A stretch of 64,000 nucleotides of DNA from an uncultured Bacteroidota bacterium (GTDB lineage Bacteria; Bacteroidota; Bacteroidia; 2-12-FULL-35-15). The position numbers and the translations under genes are program-made. Location: the NCBI GenBank assembly GCA_903847205.1, contig CAINDA010000008.1, positions 62,001-126,000 of the forward strand. Reading direction: 5' to 3'. This document shows positions 1-8,122 of this stretch, in pieces. The notes beneath the pieces were generated by a model that was given only the letters and a program-made list of their open reading frames with translations, did not search any database and had not been told where the DNA came from. Position 1 is the stretch's first letter, and each line of letters starts with the position of its first letter.

Positions 1-3
1 TTG

Positions 4-39
4 AAAAAAAAAGCCGCCTTCAACGGAGGCGGCTTTTTT
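4..39. terminator. Rho-independent terminator
   Basis: GCCGCCT and AGGCGGC form a 7-bp GC stem with a short loop. It is flanked by A-runs and followed by T6, so it could work in both directions. It probably separates the leftward lipoprotein gene from a gene outside the window. Confidence 0.85.
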
Positions 40-59
40 GTAATTTAAATTATAGTAAT

Positions 60-1814
60 TTATTTTTTATCTTCTTTTTTTTCAGCTCCTGCCGGCGGAA
101 CTACACTTTTTAAATATACTTGAGAATAATCTCTTAGTCTCATAGGATTGGAGAAAAAGTTGCGGACATTTGATTTTATCAATCGGTAATTTTCACCATA
201 CCAAAGAATCATTATTGGTGCATCATCCATTAATAGCTGTTCAGCTTTCATAAAATCAGCATAGCTTTCTTCCTCTGTTTTAGCTGATTTACCAGCTTCA
301 TAAAGTTTATCAAATTCTTTGTTTACATAACGAGCCGTGTTCGGCCATGATGGTTTAGTGACATCATTTGGCACATTGGCACCATAGTGAATAAATAAAA
401 AGTTTTCAGGACTTGGGAAATCGGCAATCCATGAGGCGCGGAATATTTCTGCACGCGCATAAATTTCATCATCTAATTTTTGTTTCAGCGCAACAACTTC
501 AAAGTCCACATCAACATTTAAAACATCTTTCAATTGCTTTTGAATTTCCAATACAACATCTGCACTTTTTGAACCGCTGCCGTTTAATTCAATTTTTACT
601 TTCGGAAACCCTTTCCCGTTTGGAAAGCCGGCTTCGGCCAATAATTTTTTTGCTTCTTTAGCATCAAAATCATAACCTTTTATTTTAGTAATATCATAGC
701 CTTTAAACGACGGAGGAGAAATACCGTTGATTCCCGGTCCATATGCTTCGCCTTTTAATACATCTTCAATAATTTTATTTCTGTCAATAGCATAACTAAA
801 GGCTTTGCGTACTTTAACATTATCAAAAGGAGCTTTAGTAAGGTTGAAAGAGTAATACTGGCAGGCCATTTCGGTTGACCGTTCTAAGATATATTTTGGC
901 GGTTTGTTCTGAAAATCTGTGATTTCTTTCTCAACCATTTCTTTGATGGATTCAGAAGGAAGTCCAATAACCATGGCTAGGTCGCCATTTTTGAAATCAT
1001 CCAATTCTTGTTTTTTTGTCGGTAGAAAACTTACAACAACAGAATCAAGGAAAGGCAGCTGATTACCCAAAGAGTCAATATTGTGGTAATTATTATTCCG
1101 TTTCAAAACAATTTTATCTGCTCCGCTTTTCTCGTCAAAAACAAACGGACCGGTACCAGTTTTGATATTTATGCCGTATTTTTCAACTGCTTCCTTCGCT
1201 ATAATACTTGTTGCCGGCGATGCTAAAGCGTATAAAAAGGAAGCGCTCGGTGCCATCAAAGCAATTTTAATGGTATAATCATCAACTGCTTTAATTCCTT
1301 CGATTTCCCCGTTAGGCTTTCCTTTGCTGGCCTCAAAAAACTTGTCGGCACCCACAATTCGATCTTTAAAAGTTGACGTGAAATTTAAATTATCTTTACT
1401 GTCAACACATAATAACTCAAAAGAATATTTAACATCTGAAGCTTTTACTTCACGGCCTTTGCCGCCTGGAAAACATCCATTATCCTGGAACATTACACCT
1501 TTTTTTAAATGAAAAACATAGTTCGTTCCAGCCGGATCAATTTCCCATTTTTCAGCCAGACTTGGTATAATGGAAAGGTTTCTTGGGTTGAATTTTACAA
1601 GGCCTTCATAAATCTGGTTTGCAAGATGGTATGAAACAATATCTGTAATTGCTGCTGGGTAAAGAGTCTGATATTGTTCAGTCTCATTTATCCGTAGAAC
1701 GCCTCCGTAAACTCTATCGCCTTTGGCTGTTTTTGTCTCCGATCCGCCACGTCCTGAATTAGAGCATGATGTGTATAACAGCGCTAATGAAAGAAAAAGA
1801 AATAGTTTTTTCAT
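60..1814 (-). CDS. ABC transporter peptide-binding lipoprotein (SBP_bac_5 / OppA-DppA family)
   Basis: This 584-residue protein is a solute-binding protein for peptide or similar ABC import, anchored in the cell envelope as a lipoprotein. Residues 1-17 form a hydrophobic signal with a lipobox ending in Cys17 (LYTSC). The body has the family signature: an N-terminal region with QIYEGLVKFNP, the motif SYAIDRNKII near residue 340, and a C-terminal ligand-binding lobe. The length fits family 5, which is usually 500-600 residues. No permease or ATPase gene is adjacent, so the transporter partners lie elsewhere or this copy acts alone. Family identity is secure; the substrate is not known. Confidence 0.9.
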   Translation of the reverse strand: MKKLFLFLSLALLYTSCSNSGRGGSETKTAKGDRVYGGVLRINETEQYQTLYPAAITDIVSYHLANQIYEGLVKFNPRNLSIIPSLAEKWEIDPAGTNYVFHLKKGVMFQDNGCFPGGKGREVKASDVKYSFELLCVDSKDNLNFTSTFKDRIVGADKFFEASKGKPNGEIEGIKAVDDYTIKIALMAPSASFLYALASPATSIIAKEAVEKYGINIKTGTGPFVFDEKSGADKIVLKRNNNYHNIDSLGNQLPFLDSVVVSFLPTKKQELDDFKNGDLAMVIGLPSESIKEMVEKEITDFQNKPPKYILERSTEMACQYYSFNLTKAPFDNVKVRKAFSYAIDRNKIIEDVLKGEAYGPGINGISPPSFKGYDITKIKGYDFDAKEAKKLLAEAGFPNGKGFPKVKIELNGSGSKSADVVLEIQKQLKDVLNVDVDFEVVALKQKLDDEIYARAEIFRASWIADFPSPENFLFIHYGANVPNDVTKPSWPNTARYVNKEFDKLYEAGKSAKTEEESYADFMKAEQLLMDDAPIMILWYGENYRLIKSNVRNFFSNPMRLRDYSQVYLKSVVPPAGAEKKEDKK

Positions 1815-1955
1815 AACAAATTAAATATTTTTTTATATTAGGTGCAAGATTACTTCATCTTTTGGAGAAAACCAAATTAATTTTAAAATATGGCCCATTT
1901 GATATGAATTAATAAAAATAGTTTAAAAGATGTTTTTATATGAAACAAATTTGTT

Positions 1956-1963
1956 TAGTTTTG
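1956..1963 (+). promoter_or_regulatory. Bacteroidota -7 box (TAGTTTTG)
   Basis: This matches the TAnnTTTG -7 consensus about 113 bases upstream of the ATG at 2076. No clear -33 TTTG is visible, so the assignment is moderate. Confidence 0.45.
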
Positions 1964-2075
1964 CGAATAGTTTTTAAAAAATGATTTTTATTTTGAATTT
2001 GTTGAATAAGATTTTTAATATTGTATTCAAAAATATTAACCATTAAAAATAGGTATTGTTTTTAATTTAAAAGAA

Positions 2076-2882
2076 ATGATGAAAAAAACACTTTTCGCTG
2101 TAATTAATTTGTTCGTTTCAACCGCTGGTTTTGCTACCGGCGTAATTGTGTTGGAAGGAAACTACCAAGGAAAAAATCTTTACATACAAAATCCTTTTGC
2201 CAGTTCCGGCGTTGGTTATTGTGTTCAGGAGGTTACTGTTAATGGAAGTGTTACAACAGATGAAATTGCTTCCAGTGCATTTGAAATTGATTTCAGAAAT
2301 TTACAGTTAAAGGTAGGAGATAAAATAGAAGTGAAAATTACTCACAAAGATGACTGCAAGCCGAAAGTATTGAATCCAGAGGTGTTAAAGCCTAAAAGCA
2401 CTTTTGAAGTTGTGAATATGTCAGTTGATCCTGATTTAATTTTGAAATGGTCAACAAAAGGTGAAAGTGGAAAACTTGCTTATACAATTGAGCAGTTTCG
2501 TTGGAACAAATGGGTTAAAGTAGGCGATGTAGAAGGAGCAGGAACTGGTGAGGTGAATAATTATTCTTTTAAAATTGTTCCTCATTTCCGTAAAAATCAA
2601 TTCCGCGTAAAGCAGATAGATTATACCGGCCAGCCGAGATTTTCAAAAACAGTTGATTTTTCTTCTACTACCCCAGAAGTTACATTCAGCCCGGCCAAAG
2701 TTTCAAAATCAATTAATTTCCTTGCAGGTGAAACACCAGTAGAGACTATGTTTGAAATATATGACCAATATGGTAATATTGTAAAGCGCGGTTTTGCATC
2801 GGTGATTGATGCTTCTAACCTTCCAAAAGGTGCATATTATTTGAATTATGATAATAAAATGGGTGAGTTCATTAAAAAATAA
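2076..2882 (+). CDS. Exported protein with a T9SS-like C-terminal sorting domain
   Basis: This 268-residue protein has a signal peptide (residues 1-20, ending near GFA). The middle is beta-rich, and the tail (about 225-268: IYDQYGNIVKRG, then SNLPKGAYYLNY, ending FIKK) resembles a type A sorting domain of the type IX secretion system. This suggests export to the cell surface or medium. The function is unknown. Two consecutive ATGs (2076 and 2079) are possible starts. A terminator follows immediately, so it is probably a single-gene transcript. The sorting-domain call rests on pattern only. Confidence 0.75.
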   Translation: MMKKTLFAVINLFVSTAGFATGVIVLEGNYQGKNLYIQNPFASSGVGYCVQEVTVNGSVTTDEIASSAFEIDFRNLQLKVGDKIEVKITHKDDCKPKVLNPEVLKPKSTFEVVNMSVDPDLILKWSTKGESGKLAYTIEQFRWNKWVKVGDVEGAGTGEVNNYSFKIVPHFRKNQFRVKQIDYTGQPRFSKTVDFSSTTPEVTFSPAKVSKSINFLAGETPVETMFEIYDQYGNIVKRGFASVIDASNLPKGAYYLNYDNKMGEFIKK

Positions 2883-2900
2883 AAAATATTTATTCAATCA

Positions 2901-2937
2901 AAAAAAATCCCGATTTTATAATTCGGGATTTTTTTTG
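2901..2937 (+). terminator. Rho-independent terminator
   Basis: AATCCCGA and TTCGGGATT form a stem followed by T8, directly after the exported-protein gene. Confidence 0.85.
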
Positions 2938-2959
2938 TGCCGATTCAAAAACATTGTAT

Positions 2960-3361
2960 ATGTTAAAAATAGAGCATTTGGGCATAGCCGTAAAAAATTT
3001 AGAAAAGTCAAACGAACTGTTTACAAAGCTTTTCGGAAGTGCACCTTATAAGATGGAGAAAGTTGAAAGCGAAGGTGTATCCACTTCATTTTTCAGGATG
3101 GGAGAAAATAAAATTGAACTGCTTGAAGCATCTGCTGTCGAAAGCCCCATCGCTAAATTTATTGAAAAAAAAGGCGAAGGAATTCATCATATTGCTTTTG
3201 AAGTGCAGGATATCAATGCAGAGATGAAGCGCTTGCAAAACGAAGGATTTACGCTTCTTTCCCAAGAGCCCAAAAAAGGGGCAGATAATAAATTGATCTG
3301 CTTTTTGCATCCTAAAGACAGCAACGGTGTTTTGATTGAGCTCTGTCAGGAGATAAAATAA
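2960..3361 (+). CDS. mce: Methylmalonyl-CoA epimerase (VOC superfamily)
   Basis: This enzyme interconverts (2R)- and (2S)-methylmalonyl-CoA in propionate metabolism. The 133-residue protein is the usual length and has two VOC half-domains. Likely metal ligands are visible: His in KIEHLGIAV near the N-terminus, Glu in KIELLEA, His in GIHHIAFEV and Glu in GVLIELCQ. The frame opens with a TTG at 2954, but the ATG at 2960 gives the canonical MLKIEHLGIAV start and is preferred. No mutase gene is adjacent. Confidence 0.93.
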   Translation: MLKIEHLGIAVKNLEKSNELFTKLFGSAPYKMEKVESEGVSTSFFRMGENKIELLEASAVESPIAKFIEKKGEGIHHIAFEVQDINAEMKRLQNEGFTLLSQEPKKGADNKLICFLHPKDSNGVLIELCQEIK

Positions 3362-3463
3362 ACTTGCGGGGAGGCAATTTTTTTGCAGTTTTATTCTGAA
3401 TTTATTTCAAAATCCGAGCGAAGAAATTAGACGCTGAATAAGGTTGAGCATGACCAAAATTCA

Positions 3464-4099
3464 CTAGTCAATTACGAACAGATCATTAATAGATTCTTTT
3501 TTTACATCCAGCCAATAGGTTTGAATACCCAGCTTTTTAGCACTTTCTATGTGTTCTATGGAGTCATCAATAAATAATGTTTCGTTTGGATACAGATTAT
3601 TTTCGGACAAAACAAGTTCGAAAATTTCTGCGTCCGGTTTCCTCATTCCTACTTTATAGGATAAATACATCTTTTCGAAACAGCCCGATAAATCAGGTAT
3701 TCCAAAGTTCTTTTCTAAATAGACATTAAATGTTTCGATATGAATATCATTGGTGTTACTTAATAAAAAAGTACGATGCAAAGCTTTTGCCTTTTGAAGC
3801 AGCAACAGACGTTCTTTCGGCAGATCAAGCAGCATTGCATTCCAGGCTCTATCTACGGCAGCATCATCAATTTTATCACTGCAATGGTATTTAAACTGAT
3901 TTCTAAAGCCATCAGATGAAATCTCCCCTTTTTCATATAAATCAAACAATTGTTTTTGCTTTGAAGGAGAAAACAGTTCATTGGAATTACTTAGCCCTAA
4001 GTCCGAAAAGGCTTTAGCAGTAAGCAAAGGATCAATATTGAGGACGACTCCTCCTAAATCAAAAATGATGTTTTGATATTTATTTGAAATAATAGTCAT
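3464..4099 (-). CDS. HAD-superfamily phosphatase (YihX-like)
   Basis: This 211-residue haloacid-dehalogenase-fold hydrolase shows all four HAD motifs: IIFDLGGVVLNID (nucleophile Asp), LLSNTND (motif II Ser), KVGMRKPD (motif III Lys) and LFIDDSIEHIE (motif IV acidic pair). The alpha-helical cap between motifs I and II fits the subfamily that includes YihX-like sugar-phosphate phosphatases. It probably acts on a small phosphorylated metabolite in the cytoplasm. The substrate cannot be inferred, because the neighbours are an epimerase gene and a tRNA. Confidence 0.88.
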   Translation of the reverse strand: MTIISNKYQNIIFDLGGVVLNIDPLLTAKAFSDLGLSNSNELFSPSKQKQLFDLYEKGEISSDGFRNQFKYHCSDKIDDAAVDRAWNAMLLDLPKERLLLLQKAKALHRTFLLSNTNDIHIETFNVYLEKNFGIPDLSGCFEKMYLSYKVGMRKPDAEIFELVLSENNLYPNETLFIDDSIEHIESAKKLGIQTYWLDVKKESINDLFVID

Positions 4100-4176
4100 A
4101 ATAAAGGCCGAATACTTTTGTTAATTGATTGCAAATATATAATTTCGCAGTCCTATAATTGCAATAAAATGCAATT

Positions 4177-4250
4177 GGGCCTATAGCTCATTCGGTTAGA
4201 GCAACAGACTCATAATCTGTGGGTGCTTGGTTCGATTCCAAGTGGGCCCA
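4177..4250 (+). tRNA. tRNA with anticodon CAT (Met or Ile2)
   Basis: A 74-nt cloverleaf: the 7-bp acceptor stem (GGGCCTA with TGGGCCC, one G-T wobble), a D-arm, an anticodon stem ACAGA/TCTGT with loop CTCATAA (anticodon 4211-4213), and a T-arm with GGTTCGATTCC. CCA is not encoded. CAT may be elongator Met or lysidine-modified Ile2; the sequence alone does not decide. The 3' half is the integration target of the adjacent recombinase. Confidence 0.93.
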
Positions 4251-5772
4251 CTCGGAGGGAAGATTCTGAAAAATCAGATTTCTTCCCTCCTTTTTTTTTG
4301 CTAAAACCCTTGTCAATAGGGCAAATTAGTTCAACAGCTTCGTTCCTTTTTGTGGTTCGATATTGATTATTTTCAAAAACCAGCTTTTCAACGTAAATCG
4401 AACCAATTATCTTTTGTTTAACCTCCGTATCCTTTAAAACGTAGTAGTTGTCGATGTTTAAGAGTAAATCAAGGCAATCATCAATTTTAGAATCATAGTT
4501 TTCGATTCCTTCGCGAAATTGCATTTCTTCTCTATTCAGTTTCTCCAATTCGTTTTCAATTTCGATTTTCATCTCCTTGTATTCGCTTGTCGAAAATTCT
4601 CCGTCCAACATCATATCTTTTGCATTTTTCAATCGCAGTTTTAGTTTACCAATAGATTTAGCGATAGTTTCAGCTTCTTTCTTACCTGTGGTATTGTTTT
4701 GTTTTAGTTCAGCTTTTAATAAAGTTGCGTATAATCTCATAGCTGGAGGATTGACCCTATTCTCGGCTAAATGTGGAATAACTTTATCGTTAATGATTTC
4801 TGCTTTTTGTCTTTCTTTACAACCATAACTGCAATGGTAATAGAAAAAACGACCGCCGGCTCGTCCACGTGATGCAGAGGCGGTTAAATTCCTGTTGCAT
4901 TGCGGGCAAGTTAAATATCCTCTTAATGGAAACTCATCTCTAACGGTCTGAAATTTATTCGGTGATTTCTTTTTTCTGCCTTCCAAAATATCCTGAACTG
5001 TATAAAAAGTATTCTCGTCTATTAGTGCTTCGTGAATACCATCAACCCAATATGCGGGTTCAGCTTTATATGCAGGTACTAATACTTTTCCGATATATCC
5101 TTTGTTTCGCAATAGCATCCAAAATGAATTTCTACTGCTCTTTAATCCTTCTTTATTTAGTTTATGCCTTAACTCTTCAATGTTATATACGCCGGTAATA
5201 TATTCACTAAAGGCACGCTTAATCAGTTCTTCTTTTTTACCTCCTTCGGGCGCAATTATTGGTCGGTTATTTTCATCACGAGTGTTGATGTATCCTTTTA
5301 AACACGCACCTAACCAACGCCCCTCTTTTTTACCTCTGCGTATGCCGTGAAAAATATTTAAAGCTCTCCGGTCATTATCAACTTCGGGCGCAGCTAAATA
5401 AATAGCAAGCATAATTTTACTTTCAGGAATTTCAAAATCTAATGGCTGCTCAATAGATTGTGGCTCTACTCCCATTTTTTTTAAATCCCTTATTGTGATG
5501 TATGCTTCAGCTACATTGCGAGAAAACCTGTCCCATTTTAAAAATAGGATATTGTCAACATAACCGCTATTCTTTTTAATGAATTGCATTATGTTAATCC
5601 ATTCAGGACGATTAAATGATTTGCCACTTTCATCATCGTGATAAAAACCGACTATTTCAATGTTATTGTTTTCGCAATACTTGTAGAGTTTATCTTTTTG
5701 GTCTGAGGGACTGTATCCGTTATTTTGTTCGTCAGTGGATACACGGGTATAAATGATAGCTCTCCTTTTCAT
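4210..5772 (-). CDS. Large serine recombinase (element integrase)
   Basis: This 520-residue recombinase probably integrates and excises the island. It has an N-terminal resolvase catalytic domain with nucleophile Ser12 (YTRVSTDEQ), a 'Recombinase' domain around residues 160-270, a zinc ribbon around 285-325 (CPQCNRN and HYHCSYGCK) and a coiled coil around 355-430. The last 13 residues (VGPLGIEPSTHRL) are the tRNA 3' half read backwards, and the stop TGA overlaps the anticodon. So the present C-terminus was probably created by integration, replacing the native tail. A small gene (5785-6003) lies 12 bases upstream, probably in the same operon. Confidence 0.92.
   Translation of the reverse strand: MKRRAIIYTRVSTDEQNNGYSPSDQKDKLYKYCENNNIEIVGFYHDDESGKSFNRPEWINIMQFIKKNSGYVDNILFLKWDRFSRNVAEAYITIRDLKKMGVEPQSIEQPLDFEIPESKIMLAIYLAAPEVDNDRRALNIFHGIRRGKKEGRWLGACLKGYINTRDENNRPIIAPEGGKKEELIKRAFSEYITGVYNIEELRHKLNKEGLKSSRNSFWMLLRNKGYIGKVLVPAYKAEPAYWVDGIHEALIDENTFYTVQDILEGRKKKSPNKFQTVRDEFPLRGYLTCPQCNRNLTASASRGRAGGRFFYYHCSYGCKERQKAEIINDKVIPHLAENRVNPPAMRLYATLLKAELKQNNTTGKKEAETIAKSIGKLKLRLKNAKDMMLDGEFSTSEYKEMKIEIENELEKLNREEMQFREGIENYDSKIDDCLDLLLNIDNYYVLKDTEVKQKIIGSIYVEKLVFENNQYRTTKRNEAVELICPIDKGFSKKKGGKKSDFSESSLRVGPLGIEPSTHRL
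4246..4251. other. attL core candidate (GCCCAC) at the tRNA 3' end
   Basis: The serine recombinase frame crosses this point into tRNA DNA. The identical six bases recur at 41045-41050, where an orphan recombinase-type tail begins. That makes the pair the best candidate cores of element A. Serine integrases need only a very short identical core. Confidence 0.55.
4254..4299 (+). terminator. Terminator at the tRNA/element junction
   Basis: GGAGGGAAGA pairs with TCTTCCCTCC around an inner ATTCTGA/TCAGAT hairpin and is followed by T9. It can end tRNA transcription, and it also lies inside the recombinase coding sequence read from the other strand. Similar hairpins lie close to the other proposed attachment cores at 41058, 42268 and 61268. 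Confidence 0.8.
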
Positions 5773-5784
5773 AGTATTACAATT

Positions 5785-6003
5785 TTAGGGTTTTCCTTTA
5801 TTTTTTATTTTGTTTGTTGTTCCGGCAGGTGCAACAATTGTATTTGCATTTTTATCAATAGCATCTATCGCAATTTCTACCATGTGATACAACCAATCTC
5901 TTATTTTCAATACTTCTTCATCGGTATAACATAAGCCGTCCGTGTTGAGTATTTTCTTACACTCAATCATTGATAGTTTTCTATTTTCAGCAGCCGGTTT
6001 CAT
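5785..6003 (-). CDS. Small recombinase-associated protein, family 1 (copy 1)
   Basis: This 72-residue acidic, helical protein has no family name known to me. It shares the core ILNT(D/N)G, YT(D/N)EEV and RDWLYHM with the 67-residue protein at 16863-17066, so both are real and related. It sits 12 bases upstream of the serine recombinase in the same direction. A role as accessory or directionality factor is possible but is only inference. Confidence 0.7.
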   Translation of the reverse strand: MKPAAENRKLSMIECKKILNTDGLCYTDEEVLKIRDWLYHMVEIAIDAIDKNANTIVAPAGTTNKIKNKGKP

Positions 6004-6356
6004 ATAAAACAGCTTGCTGAAAATAAATTTTTTACCGAAAAAAAGAACGAATTTTGGAGTTCATTAGCACCTGCCGAACACAAAGTAAATATAATGATAA
6101 TCAACAGGTTACGAAACAATAAAGCAAAAACAGTACCAAAACATAACTGATTGGGAATCAGAATTTGTGTTGATTTTTGGAGGTAATATTTTTGCAGTTG
6201 ACTCATTGTTTGCTCTTATGGAGAACAAATATGAGTTAGGTATCAAAAAATATTTTTATAGAACGGGAAATTTCCCGATACCAATGATTAAAACTTGAAA
6301 ATTGTGTAATTGAGAAAAATCAAAAGGGATAAATATTTTATCGGATTATTATAAGG

Positions 6357-6364
6357 TATATTTG
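6357..6364 (+). promoter_or_regulatory. Bacteroidota -7 box (TATATTTG)
   Basis: Perfect TAnnTTTG match, about 206 bases upstream of the DUF3644 gene. It implies a long leader. Confidence 0.5.
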
Positions 6365-6522
6365 CAACAAACGCAATCCGCAAAAACAAAAACACGCACA
6401 AAAAAATCTTTCCTGCCCGCAAATGCTTCGTGAGCAGTTTTGTGGACACACCACCAAACCAAAGGACAGTTGACTTTTTCGCGCACTTTATAGATTAAAA
6501 ACGGCTATAAAAACTTAATTTA

Positions 6523-6539
6523 GCAACTTAATTAGTTGC
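6523..6539. promoter_or_regulatory. Inverted repeat, possible operator
   Basis: GCAACT-TAATT-AGTTGC is a perfect 6-bp-arm palindrome 31 bases before the ATG of the DUF3644 gene. It could be an operator or a leader hairpin. Confidence 0.4.
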
Positions 6540-6570
6540 AAGCTTAAACAAAAAAAATTAAGAATCTGAC

Positions 6571-7656
6571 ATGTCACGTAAATCAAAACATTCATATCTT
6601 TTAGAGAAATCAGTCCAAGCCGTTATTTCAGCAATTGAAATTTATAATAAACCTGACTTCAAATACAGAGAAGAAAGTTTTTCTATATTAATGGTCAATG
6701 CATGGGAATTACTACTTAAAGCTAAAATACTTAAAGATAATAAAAACGACCTGACTGCTTTGTATGTTATAGACAAAGTAAAAAGTTTAAAAAAAGACGG
6801 CACACCAAAAGTAAATTTATGTTACAAACAAAATCGGGCTAATAATTTTATGACTATTGACATTTATTCTGCCCTAAAAAAACTTCCGCTCGAAAATGTA
6901 TTAAGAGAAAATATTGATTTACTAATTGAAATTAGGGACAATGCAATTCACTTTTTCAATGACAGTAAATTGTTCGAGAAAAAGCTTTTGGAAATTGGAA
7001 CAGCAACTCTTAAAAGCTATGTTGACATCATAAATGATTGGTTTAATTATGACCTGACAAGGTTTAACTTTTTTCTTATGCCAATCGCTTTCTTTCATCC
7101 CGGAGACATAACAGCATTGAGTTTAAATAAGGAAGACAAGCACCATAAAAATTTATTAAAGTACATAGCAAAAAAGGAAAAAGAATTTCCAACAACAGAA
7201 ATTGGAAAGCATAATATCAGTTTGATTTTAGAAACAAAATTTGTTAGAGGAACGTCGACAGAGGCAATTCCTATGAAATATGACCCGACAAATCCGAAAG
7301 CCATTTCTGTTAAAATTGACAGCGAAGAACAATTTGCAAATAAATATCCTTGGTCATTCATTGACGACTTAATGCCTAAACTAAAGGAAAGATACAAGGA
7401 TTTTAAAGCGGATAAAAAGTATAACAAAATAAAACAAGCATTAGACAAAAATGTGGCATTTTGCGGAGAAAGATATTTAGACATTAAAAAGAAAAAAGGG
7501 GTTCCCAAGAAATATTACAACCCTGAAATACTTAAAGAATTTGACAAACATTATCAGAAAAAAAATAATAACGACAATTATAGCGAAAAAATAGTCCAGC
7601 CACAAACACCTTCAACTGTTGGACAACCCACAGGGAAAAACAATTATAGTCTTTAA
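6571..7656 (+). CDS. DUF3644 domain protein
   Basis: This 361-residue protein has an N-terminal region (YNKPDFKYREESF, then VNAWELLLKAKIL) that matches DUF3644 as I know it. The family is often found in defence islands and beside restriction systems, but its biochemical role is not established. The C-terminus is low-complexity and Asn/Gln-rich. It lies 152 bases upstream of the type III restriction operon, in the same direction. It may be a defence component or independent cargo. Confidence 0.75.
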   Translation: MSRKSKHSYLLEKSVQAVISAIEIYNKPDFKYREESFSILMVNAWELLLKAKILKDNKNDLTALYVIDKVKSLKKDGTPKVNLCYKQNRANNFMTIDIYSALKKLPLENVLRENIDLLIEIRDNAIHFFNDSKLFEKKLLEIGTATLKSYVDIINDWFNYDLTRFNFFLMPIAFFHPGDITALSLNKEDKHHKNLLKYIAKKEKEFPTTEIGKHNISLILETKFVRGTSTEAIPMKYDPTNPKAISVKIDSEEQFANKYPWSFIDDLMPKLKERYKDFKADKKYNKIKQALDKNVAFCGERYLDIKKKKGVPKKYYNPEILKEFDKHYQKKNNNDNYSEKIVQPQTPSTVGQPTGKNNYSL

Positions 7657-7771
7657 AAGATATAGACTTTATGACTATATTTTTGTATTACGAATACAGA
7701 GTTTTCCGACACACAATAAGTATGTTGATAATATTTTGAAAAGAAAAAGCACTTCGTAAAAGATTACATTT

Positions 7772-7792
7772 TATATTTGACACAATTGTCAA
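7772..7792 (+). promoter_or_regulatory. Promoter with overlapping palindromic operator
   Basis: TATATTTG (7772-7779) matches the -7 consensus. The palindrome TTGACA-CAAT-TGTCAA (7777-7792) overlaps it and the likely transcription start, 16 bases before the HTH gene's ATG. This is what a self-regulating restriction controller would use. Confidence 0.6.
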
Positions 7793-7807
7793 GAAAAATA
7801 AATCAAG

Positions 7808-8122
7808 ATGCAAACAGAAAGTTTAGGCGATTACATTAGACAGCTTAGGGAAAAGGCAGAAATGCCATTAAGAAAACTTGCCGCATTGTTGGACATAGAC
7901 CAAAGTACACTGAGCAAGCTGGAACGTGGAGAGCGCCCCGTAAACCGACAAATGCTTCCAATCATTGCAAAGACTTTCAAAGTTGATGAAAAAGAATTGG
8001 TAATAAAATTTATGAGCAAACAAGTGGCTTATCAATTAGTGGACGAGAAATATGCAAAAGATATTTTAATTGCTGCCGAAGAAGAAATAAAATACATCAC
8101 TAAAAAGAACGGCAAAAAATAA
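7808..8122 (+). CDS. XRE-family HTH regulator of the type III RM operon
   Basis: This 104-residue protein has an N-terminal Cro/C1-type helix-turn-helix (residues about 8-62: LRKLAALLDIDQSTLSKLERGER) and a short helical tail. Its stop overlaps the start of the restriction subunit by one base (TAATG), so the genes are translationally coupled. A palindrome overlaps its own promoter. By analogy with controller (C) proteins, it probably times restriction-modification expression, but the tail makes it longer than classic C proteins. Confidence 0.85.
   Translation: MQTESLGDYIRQLREKAEMPLRKLAALLDIDQSTLSKLERGERPVNRQMLPIIAKTFKVDEKELVIKFMSKQVAYQLVDEKYAKDILIAAEEEIKYITKKNGKK

Larger units (their letters stand above)
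6004..6570. other. 567-bp regulatory region between divergent operons
   Basis: There is no convincing gene here. It separates the leftward recombinase operon from the rightward DUF3644/restriction block. It contains a -7 box at 6357-6364 and an inverted repeat at 6523-6539, listed separately. The rest is A+T-rich with no other structure that I can see. Confidence 0.6.

Noticed and set aside
413-661. Rightward frame inside the ABC lipoprotein gene
   Set aside because: Shadow of a strongly supported gene on the other strand.
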